This document shows, one piece after another, positions 56,207 to 64,000 of a stretch of DNA of 64,000 bases. The notes beneath the pieces were generated by a model. It did no database searches. It saw only the letters and a program-made list of their open reading frames with translations, and was not told where the DNA came from. Within the stretch, counting starts at the first letter, position 1. The number at the start of each line of letters is the position of its first letter. The stretch covers positions 62,001 through 126,000 of the forward strand of contig RPFO01000244.1 of NCBI GenBank assembly GCA_009746045.1, in the 5' to 3' direction. This DNA is from Mesostigma viride. Taxonomy: Eukaryota; Streptophyta; Mesostigmatophyceae; Mesostigmatales; Mesostigmataceae. A program made the position numbers and the translations under genes.

Positions 56207-56935
56207 TGAGTGAGTGAGTGAGTGAGTGAGTGAGTGGGTGGGTGGGGGGTGGGTGGTGGGTGGGTGGGTGGGTGGGTGGGTGGGTGGGTGGGTGGGTGGG
56301 TGGTGGGTGGGTGGGTGGGTGGGTGGGTGGGTGGGTGGGTGGGTGGGTGGGTGGGTGGGTGGGTGGGTGGGTGGGTGGGTGGGTGGGGGGGGGGGTGGGT
56401 GGGTGGGTGGGTGGGTGGGTGGGTGGTGGGTGGGTGGGTGGGTGGGTGGGTGGGTGGGGTGGGTGGGTGGGTGGGTGGTGGGTGGGTGGGTGGGTGGGTG
56501 GGTGGGTGGGTGGGTGGGTGGGTGGGTGGGTGGGTGGGGTGGGTGGTGGGTGGGTGGGTGGGTGTGGGTGGGTGGGTGGGTGGGTGGGTGGGTGGGTGGG
56601 TGGGTGGGTGGGGGGTGGGTGGTGGGTGGGTGGGTGGGTGGGTGGGTGGGTGGGTGGGTGGGTGGGTGGGTGGGTGGGTGGGGTGGGTGGGTGAGTGAGT
56701 GAGGGAGTGAGTCCACGAGTGAGTGAGTCCACGAGTGAGTTCACGAGGGAGGAGGGAGGGAGGGAGGGAGGGAGGGAGGGAGGGAGGGAGGGAGGGAGGG
56801 AGGGAGGGAGGGAGGGAGGGAGGAGGAGGAGGGAGGGAGGGAGGGAGGGAGGGAGGGAGGGAGGGAGGGAGGAGGGAGGGAGGGAGGGAGGGAGGGAGGG
56901 AGGGAGGGAGGGAGGGAGGGAGGGAGGAAGGGAGT
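55993..56935. repeat. Tetranucleotide satellite in blocks GAGT, GCGT, GAGT, GGGT, GGGA
   Basis: GAGT to about 56134, GCGT to about 56206, GAGT to about 56233, GGGT to about 56692, a short GAGT/CCACGA transition, then GGGA from about 56748. Each block differs from the next by one base per unit. Long Thr-His-Pro, Val-Gly-Trp and Gly-Arg-Glu open frames here are translation of the repeat. Confidence 0.97.
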
Positions 56936-57880
56936 GGATCGGTCACTCACAGCAGTTTATTCCCACCCCAGCAGGGCCCCTCCCTCACATCCGGCTGCAA
57001 AATCTGCTTGATGTCGCTTCTCTCTAGAATAAGCCGCACAGCCCTGATGCGAGCAAACGGCTCGCCATCATACTGTCGCTCACTGATGCTTTATACGCGC
57101 TTTCCGTAAGATGAAAACATGACGGAAAAGAGAGACTCGGGGAAAGGGGATACGGTGAAATACTTGTCTGCTACCGGCCGGGGTTTCAACAGCGAAGAAA
57201 TTCGCACCTGAATGTGCACATACCACTCCGTCACGTCGACAACGGTCTTGCATCGCAATCGTTTCACAGACGCGGCAGCAAAAATTGCTGGCGGCATTGA
57301 CATGCTCGCCGCAGTTAACGAACGTGCGGAGGTCCGTTTTAGCCCCTGACGCCACGGCGTCTTTGATGCCAAGAACGCCTGCAAAAGACACGATATCGGG
57401 CACAAAAGCACTTAAAAACGGATTACGGGTCTGCGACGCCTGGCCCAGCCTAGAAATTGGATTAAAAATCGCGCCAGCTCGGTTAAAGCAAACTGAGCCG
57501 GTAATGAAAAAAGTGCTTCGGTCAAGGCCTTAAAAACTAAAAAATGCGTCGGTTAGTGTCAAAAACCAGATGTTAGGGCGACTTTCATCGGGAAAATTTT
57601 TTGCTGCAGGTAGGTGGGGTCGAGAGAAAATCGGCGACAAAACAGGCACCCACCTGTGAATGACGCCAAAATGCCGAAGGACTCCGCAGAATTTGTGGCG
57701 AAAAAAAATAACGGCAAGTAATATATGACCCTAGGAGCATACACTAAAATTTCCAGCCTCGATACTGCCTTTTTATTCGCTAGCCATTCTTAGCTATCCT
57801 GACCAGAATGGCCGATGAATGGTTGATAATTTCCTCGGGGATTGAAAGGAAATACCTGCTGCACACCTTGTGACATCGGT
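56936..57880. other. Unassigned DNA with a Cys-rich minus-strand frame
   Basis: A minus frame at 57403-57080 contains NCGEHVNAASNFCCRVCETIAMQDRC and is preceded by basic DNA. A stretch near 57470-57530 (CCAGCTCGGTTAA...CCGGTAATG...GCTTCGGTCA) resembles 33227-33290 in TTAA element 1. Likely old mobile-element debris. Confidence 0.3.
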
Positions 57881-57899
57881 TGTGACACCCATGTCTCAA

Positions 57900-58156
57900 C
57901 ATGTTTGTAGTTGGTGTCTCGGTGTCTCAGAAACTCGTGGTCCGCATTGAGTGGGTGTCACGGTGTCACGACATCTGATTGGCCCGGTTCAGATTCGCCC
58001 CAAATTAAAAAAAAAAAAAAAACGAATTAAAAAAAATTAAAAAAAAAACGAATCTGAACCGGGCCAATCAGATGTCGTGACACCGTGACACCCACTCAAT
58101 GCGGACCACGAGTTTCTGAGACACCGAGACACCAACTACAAACCAACTACAAACAT
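57900..58156. repeat. Fold-back inverted repeat with arms of about 100 bp
   Basis: 57900-57997 is the reverse complement of 58049-58156 except for a short duplication in the right arm (AACCAACTACA twice). The 51-base spacer is A-rich. The arms include GTGACACC-type octamers. Confidence 0.9.
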
Positions 58157-58406
58157 GTCGAGACACCGTGACACCGTGCGCTTTCACCCCGAATTCACGA
58201 GAGCGGCAGCGATGGTGATCGCTGCCAAATGAGGTAACATGGGCTAAACAACTCGGGCAGACCGGGCTGGCGTGACATCCCGGTCTGCCATGTTTTATTC
58301 CCCCACACATGGCGTGGGGATCTACGTTTGCCATCTGCCAACGTAGAAATAGATGGGGAGGGGGGGGGACAAATGATGTTTGCAACATTGCCCAGTTGAC
58401 ATAGCC

Positions 58407-58784
58407 ATGGCGAGACCCGGCGTTTTCATGGAGCCCAGTGCGGGGGCGCTGGGTTGGCAGGTTTTGGGAATGTTCTTCTTGCTATTACTCCTGGGCGTCG
58501 TCGTGTTCAATATGATGGCGAGGCGCGGGGTCCGGTTATCTGCAGCCGCCGTGTTGGCGAAATGCACCCAGGATTCGTCCTTGGCTGCGGCACTTTGCAG
58601 GGACTGGGACTGTGGTTGTGGCCGCCATTGTTTGAGAAGCGTGCATTTCGAGGAGCTCAGGACGATGAGGACCGACATGTGGTCTAAGAAGCCTGCGGAT
58701 CGGAAAGAGTTTATAAAGAACCAGCTTTTTCAGGCCGGCCAGCGAGAAACTGAAATCCCGGCAAGTGATTTCATGACAAAGTGA
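58407..58784 (+). CDS. Short protein with hydrophobic segment and transposase-like Cys motif
   Basis: 125 codons from the ATG at 58407. A strongly hydrophobic stretch (LGMFFLLLLLGVVVFNMMA, about residues 20-38) could be a membrane helix. It is followed by DCGCGRHCLRSVHFEEL...RTDMW..KPADRKEFIKNQL, which resembles the N-terminal Cys motif region of the large transposase at 4085-9253 (CGPTCGEHCLEKV...R..FREYLYNQ). So it may be the N-terminal exon of a related transposase gene whose remainder is missing. Ends at TGA at 58784. Confidence 0.4.
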   Translation: MARPGVFMEPSAGALGWQVLGMFFLLLLLGVVVFNMMARRGVRLSAAAVLAKCTQDSSLAAALCRDWDCGCGRHCLRSVHFEELRTMRTDMWSKKPADRKEFIKNQLFQAGQRETEIPASDFMTK

Positions 58785-59066
58785 TTTTGATGGTTGCTTG
58801 CATGCATATTAAGTGAGACAACTATTCCTGGACGCATGGCGTGCCAACATATATAAGTTGTTACCAGATATTAATCACATGCCCTATTGAAGCGACGTTG
58901 GACCGCATAAACGAGGAATGGCTGAACTTGTCATGACCCGGCAAGGTACCTACACGCACAACAAGAATACATCAACATGAGACGATATATGGTGAGATGA
59001 CCGAGATGTATGGAGAAATGAATGTCTCTACTAGGATTATTATGAAGGTGTATACGTGGTATTTGC

Positions 59067-59260
59067 GGTGTCACGGTGTCACGGTGTCACGGTGTCACGG
59101 TGTCACGGTGTCACGGTGTCAGAAGCATAGGTAAAACTTGCAATGACCCATTGAATACATCATCCCCATTAATAATCACTGCATACCTGCAAAGATGTGT
59201 GTTTATATGCATTTTGAGGTGTCACGGTGTCACGGTGTCACGATGTCACGGTGTCACGGG
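59067..59260. repeat. GGTGTCAC octamer arrays
   Basis: Two runs (59067-59120 and 59218-59260) of the reverse complement of the GTGACACC octamer, separated by AT-rich DNA. Confidence 0.9.
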
Positions 59261-59379
59261 TCCTATGAACTTCCCCTTCCTCAGAGACTTAAGTGGAAAC
59301 TTTAAATTCAATAAAATACAACTTTTCAAAATGAACTACAAATTGCGTGTTCTAGTACAAATCCAGACGAGCTTAGGGG

Positions 59380-59519
59380 AGGGAGGGAGGGGGGAGGGGA
59401 GGGGGACTGGGAGGGAGGAGGGAGGAGGAGGGGAGGGAGGAGGGAGGGAGGAGGGAGGGAGGGAGGGAGGGAGGGAGGGAGGGAGGGAGGAGGAGGGAGG
59501 GAGGGAGGGTATGTATGAC

Positions 59520-59587
<68 letters not shown>

Positions 59588-59627
59588 TCTGGTGCGTTGC
59601 GTGCTGCGTGCGTGCGTCCGTGCGTGC

Positions 59628-59718
<91 letters not shown>

Positions 59719-59820
59719 CTACGTGTATGCATGGGTGGGTGGATACATGTGTATGTGTGTGTGGGTGGGTGGGTAAGGGATCGACGTGTGTGTGTGTATG
59801 TGTGTGTGTGTGTGTGCTTC
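59380..59820. repeat. GGGA/GGAGG, then GCGT, then GT satellite
   Basis: GGGA-type units 59380-59510, GCGT units 59520-59718 with a few slips, and GT/GGGT units to 59816. It is preceded by CTAGTACAAATCCAGACGAG, the inverted counterpart of the border at 52501-52535. Confidence 0.95.
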
Positions 59821-59947
59821 TCTGCTTAGGCGTTGGAGCACACGCATGCACTGGAGGAAGGGGGTGATGAAAACCCAGACCAACTGTCGCACCCACCCCT
59901 CCACCTTCACCAAGCGTAAGGCCAAGCGTGCCATGGGGGTAGGGTAG

Positions 59948-60088
59948 CGGACGCAAGTCACCAACGTCAGGGTGCTCACCAGGCTGGTGGATGAGAAGAT
60001 GGGGGGCAGGCCCCTGTCAGATGCAGAGAAGAAGAAAAGGAAAAGGATGCAGCAGGGCCGTGAGAACGTGCCCCGGGTGTGGCATTAG
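59948..60088 (+). CDS. Possible C-terminal exon, basic
   Basis: The frame reads RTQVTNVRVLTRLVDEKMGGRPLSDAEKKKRKRMQQGRENVPRVWH then TAG at about 60088. It is coherent, ending after a KKKRKR nuclear-localisation-like run. No acceptor is obvious. Low confidence. Confidence 0.3.
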   Translation, partial: RTQVTNVRVLTRLVDEKMGGRPLSDAEKKKRKRMQQGRENVPRVWH

Positions 60089-60249
60089 CCACTATATAGC
60101 TAGCTAGCTGGCTAGAGGTGTGTTATTAATGCATTGTACTATAGGCATGTGCCCCCAAGTATGCCTTCCTGCATTGTAAATATGATGCATAATGTAATGA
60201 TGTGTTGTTTGGAACCTTCTGTACACCAAGGTGGAATGATTGCCATGAA

Positions 60250-62735
60250 ACCCTTGTAAGAACAATAGAAAGCTGCTTTTTCTGTGGTATTTATGCTAGC
60301 ATCTGTCACCAATTTGTCATCCAACCAGCCTGAAGCTTTGTGGGCAGGCTGCATGGGATGTGTTTCGAACATGTGCCAAGTTCTAGCTCCAACTGAGTCC
60401 ACTTGGGTCTTATATATGTGCAAACCTATGATGAAATACTTGGAAAACACTGAAAAACTGCATTTTGGGGGTATTTATGCTAGCATTTGTCACCAATTTG
60501 TCATCCAACCAGCCTGAAACTTTGTGGGCATGCTGCATGGGATGTGTTTAGAACATGTGCAAAGTTCCAGGCCCAACTGAGTTCATTTGGTGTCATTATG
60601 TATGCATATGTGTGATAAAACCCTTAAAAAACCATGAAAAACTGCATTTTTTGGGTATTTATGCTAGCATTTGTCACCAATTTGTCATCCAACCAGCCTG
60701 AAACTTTGTGGGCATGCTGCATGGGATGTGTTTAGAACATGTGCAAAGTTCCAGGCCCAACTGAGTTCATTTGGTGTCATTATGTATGCATATGTGTGAT
60801 AAAACCCTTAACTCGTCGTCTGTCTCTGGTCCTCTACGGAGGACTGAGTTGAACTCAGTCCTCTCTAGAGGACCGAGTTTTTGGGTTTCGTAGAAAATTC
60901 GCCCCGGTCAGAATGTTTGACAAAAAATTTCTCTCAAAATTTATTCAAATACTACGTGAAAAGATCTTTCTTGGACATATTTTTGGGATTTTTTTGGATT
61001 TGGTATGAGCGGCTAAATGTACGGTCAAAGTACAGGTGGTAAGGGTACTTTTCCACGTGAAACGCGAGTTCCGGAAATGCACGACCTAGCCATGGCGGCT
61101 CGCGCCCATGCATGCAGTTTACGTTTGCGGACGAGTTAGCTGTCCAAACTCAGGAAATAGATTTAACATGCTCTAAAGATGATAAAAATCAATTTTTAGC
61201 TCGCGGGGATGCGATTTACCCGGTGTCGGCACTGTTCTTGCTGGAAAAAACTGCGATAAGGCAGGTTGACGGAATTGATGACTGCGCTTGCTTTCCGGCG
61301 CAATTTCAATGGCTGATAGGTTTCTTTCTACATTTTAACATGCATTGTATTAGAATAAATTGAGTGACAGTATAGATTTGATGATTTCGACCATTCTGTC
61401 ACGTCATGGTCTATGTGCCGCAAAGTGCCACTTTTGCGGGCACCGCCTGGGCCAAGGTAACGCCAGCCGTGCCAGGTAAAGCCGGATAATCGTTGCCTCT
61501 TCGTTTCTTGATGTTCGTACATGAGTTTAAGCTTGCGAGGCGTTGTCAGGTTCAAGTCTCGATGCTCTTTCTTGACCGTTGCCTGCCCCTCTCTAAAACC
61601 CCCTTTTCAGATGATGTTAGCAGGCATTTGCCTTAACCCAGTGTAGTTGTGCAGGGTTTTAGGAGCTGTGCAGGTTTCAACACCTTCATAGATGTTAGTT
61701 ATTCTTTTGCTACGTTCATACTGCATGATTGTGTGGCCACGGGCTGCGTCAAGGGTGCATTCAAGCTTTTACGGGTGAGTGAAAAGTCTTGGTGACAAAC
61801 CACTGCCATCATGTGCCAGCAACTATGTTGGCCACATCATGGCAAGGAAAAACAGTTATAGCCATATCTATTGTTGTTAGAAACAGTGGAAATATGCTTA
61901 ACCTACCCATTATATTGGTGGTTGACACTTATAACATAACCCTTTGTTGGTAGGTATCCAAGCCCATTCCCTACATGGATGCATAGGCTCTCACTGCATG
62001 ATAAGGTATGATATACCTGAAGTATGATGATGCAAGTGTGTTGTCCTGTAATGCTTGAAGGGAAATGAGTTGATTGGGATGGTTGGTGGCCACGGTGATG
62101 TGTTACTAGTATGACCGCACTTACATGCTAGCAAAGTTAGCAAAAGCCCCATTCCTCTCCTGAGGACTGAGAGTTTTTTAATTGTTTCAGGCAGTTGCAG
62201 TGGCCAAATCGAGCCCAGTTTTTTGCCACGTTTCAAGAACAATATTGTTTACATGCCTATATTTTTTCTTCATGCACCAGGATTTGATTGAATTTTTCCC
62301 ACTCGTTCTTATCCCGAAAAATGCAAATTCGCGAGGGGGTGCCCAACGTCCGTGTAATTTTCAGGTGTTCGGGTCAAGTTTTCACATATGCAGTATTTTT
62401 GCCAACAAAATGACATCTAGTACACCCCCGATCCACATCAAAACATTTGGGATGGACCCCCCACCTAGTCGCTACACGCGGTTGAAAATTGTCAACTCAG
62501 TCCTCCTGTGAGGACTGAGTTGGGACAGACGACGAGTTAAAAAACCATGAAAAACTGCATTTTTTGGGTATTTATGCTAGCATTTGTCACCAATTTGTCA
62601 TCCAACCAGCCTGAAACTTTGTGGGCATGCTGCATGGGATGTGTTTAGAACATGTGCAAAGTTCCAGGCCCAACTGAGTTTATTTGATGTCATTATATAT
62701 GCATACATGCCAGAAAGTGCTGAAAATACGGTATT
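60250..62735. repeat. 184-bp tandem repeat, interrupted by TTAA element 3
   Basis: GTCACCAATTTGTCATCCAA recurs at 60305, 60489, 60673 and 62586. The first two spacings are 184. The third is 1913, which equals 184 + 1725 (element) + 4 (TTAA duplication). Confidence 0.95.
60812..62536. mobile_element. TTAA-flanked DNA element 3 (1725 bp)
   Basis: TTAA at 60808-60811 and 62537-62540. Ends CTCGTCGTCTGTC are a 13-bp inverted repeat. Subterminal GAGGACTGAGTT motifs occur in both orientations at both ends. The interior 61020-61560 (minus) is related to element 2. The flanking 184-bp repeat gives an exact empty site. Superfamily: TTAA target, so piggyBac-like or Kolobok-like; not decided. Confidence 0.9.
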
Positions 62736-62739
62736 TTTT

Positions 62740-64000
62740 GCTAGCACCCCCCCTAGGTATTTATGCATGCCAGCACCCCCCCTAGGTATTTATGCATGCC
62801 AGCACCCCCCCCTAGGTATTTATGCATGCCAGCACCCCCCCCCTAGGTATTTATGCATGCCAGCACCCCCCCCTAGGTATTTATGCATGCCAGCACCCCC
62901 CCTAGGTATTTATGCATGCCAGCACCCCCATTCTTGGTTAATAACGTCAACGTCCTTGCTGCTTCTTTTGGTGCTTGATCTGCCTTGGTGTCGTGCCTCC
63001 GTTTGGTGGCCGGTGGTCACGGGATGCACAAACGGGAACGCTATCAGTTTTCGTCCACCCGCCGCCGCTGCCCCAGGCCGGCCCCCTGTTTCCAAGAAAA
63101 AAAGAAAAAAAGGTACGAATGGCAGCCCCCCCCCTAGGTATTTATGCATGCCAGCACCCCCCCTAGGTTTTTATGCATGCCAGCACCCCCCCCTCGGTAT
63201 TTATGCATGCCAGCACCCCCCCCTCGGTATTTATGCATGCCAGCACCCCCCCTAGGTATTTATGCATGCCAGCACCCCCCCTAGGTATTTATGCATGCCA
63301 GCACCCCCCCTAGGTATTTATGTGCACATGCCAGCACCCCCCCCTCGGTATTTATGCATGCCAGCACCCCCCCTAGGTATTTATGCATGCCAGCACCCCC
63401 CCCTAGGTAATTATGCTTGCCAGCACCCCCCCTAGGTATTTATGCATGCCAGCACCCCCCCTAGGTATTTATGCATGCCAGCCCCCCCCCTAGGTATTTA
63501 TGCATGCCAGCACCTCCCCCTAGGTATTTATGCATGCCAGCACCCCCCCTAGGTATTTATGCATGCCAGCACCCCCCCTAGGTATTTATGCATGCCAGCA
63601 CCCCCATTCTTGGTTAATAACGTCAACGTCCTTGCTGCTTCCTTTGGTGCTTGATCTGCCTTGGTGTCGTGCCTCCGTTTGGTGGCCGGTGGTCACGGGA
63701 TGCACAAACGGGAACGCTATCAGTTTTCGTCCACCCGCCGCCGCCGCCCCAGGCCGGCCCCCTGTTTCCAAGAAAAAAAGAAAAAAAGGTACGAATGGCA
63801 GCCCCCCCCCTAGGTATTTATGCATGCCAGCACCCCCCCTAGGTTTTATGCATGCCAGCACCCCCCCTCGGTATTTATGCATGCCAGCACCCCCCCTAGG
63901 TTTTATGCATGCCAGCACCCCCCCTAGGTATTTATGCATGCCAGCACCCCCCCTAGGTATTTATGCATGCCAGCACCCCCCCTAGGTATTTATGCATGCC
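62740..64000. repeat. C-rich 29-30-bp minisatellite with 676-bp higher-order period
   Basis: Unit CCAGCACCCCCCCTAGGTAT plus TTATGCATG; C-run length varies and some units have TCGG for TAGG. A 200-base unique insert beginning TTCTTGGTTAATAACGTC occurs at 62931 and again at 63607, 676 bases apart, so inserts and units were amplified together. The array continues past the window end. Confidence 0.95.

Noticed and set aside
55812-56946. THPPTHPP / LTHSLTHS proteins of about 300 residues
   Set aside because: Translation of GAGT/GGGT/GGGA arrays; only the short non-repeat tail at 55812-55985 looks coding.
62740-64000. CRISPR-like array (regular repeats with a spacer)
   Set aside because: Eukaryotic context, no unique spacers between units, variable C-run lengths; it is a minisatellite.

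Overview
This is nuclear DNA of a eukaryote with spliced genes (GT-AG introns, pyrimidine-rich acceptors), a plastid-type leader on the one clear host gene, and a very heavy load of mobile elements and satellites. The tyrosine-recombinase retrotransposon with split direct repeats (the Chlamydomonas TOC / Volvox Kangaroo / PAT type of organisation), the GC-rich coding DNA and the plant-like EamA transporter point to a green alga. That placement is inference; there is no rRNA, and I found no convincing tRNA gene.

Layout. 1-2180: no gene I can support; short tandem repeats. 2184-14731: a minus-strand gene broken by an 11.25-kb DNA transposon (2889-14135) with 27-bp terminal inverted repeats. It carries a 1722-aa DUF7869-like transposase on minus and a divergent, spliced second gene on plus, separated by a 149-bp minisatellite. 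15121-21030: a non-autonomous Copia insertion with abnormal architecture (both ends are U5 ends, three LTRs, 5-bp target duplication). 21060-23365: a minus-strand coiled-coil gene broken by a one-base frameshift and by a 1.33-kb hAT-like element with an 8-bp target duplication. 23540-34396: the 3' end of a LINE, split by a 10.28-kb tyrosine-recombinase retrotransposon (24086-34365). That element in turn contains a complete LTR-gag Copia element (27426-30073) and a TTAA-flanked DNA element (31339-33625). 34397-34945: a pentanucleotide satellite.

36974-43351 is the only intact-looking host gene: six exons joining in frame to a 582-aa EamA/DMT transporter with a plastid-like leader. Its introns contain decayed copies of the neighbouring exon boundaries and a large pentanucleotide satellite. 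43797-49320 holds local duplications and a cluster of LINE ORF1/3'-UTR fragments in both orientations, one inserted into another with a 12-bp target duplication. 49645-51342 is a second TTAA element. 52-60 kb is mostly satellite DNA (GGGA, GTGACACC, GAGT/GCGT/GGGT, 173-bp repeat) with a few gene fragments. 60.1-62.7 kb is a 184-bp tandem repeat interrupted by a third TTAA element. The window ends in a C-rich 29-30-bp minisatellite with a 676-bp higher-order period.

Most genes here belong to transposons and do not form a pathway. The strongest material is structural: reconstructable empty sites, nested insertion order, a coding minisatellite that is open in every frame of its strand, and an aberrant retrotransposon cDNA.
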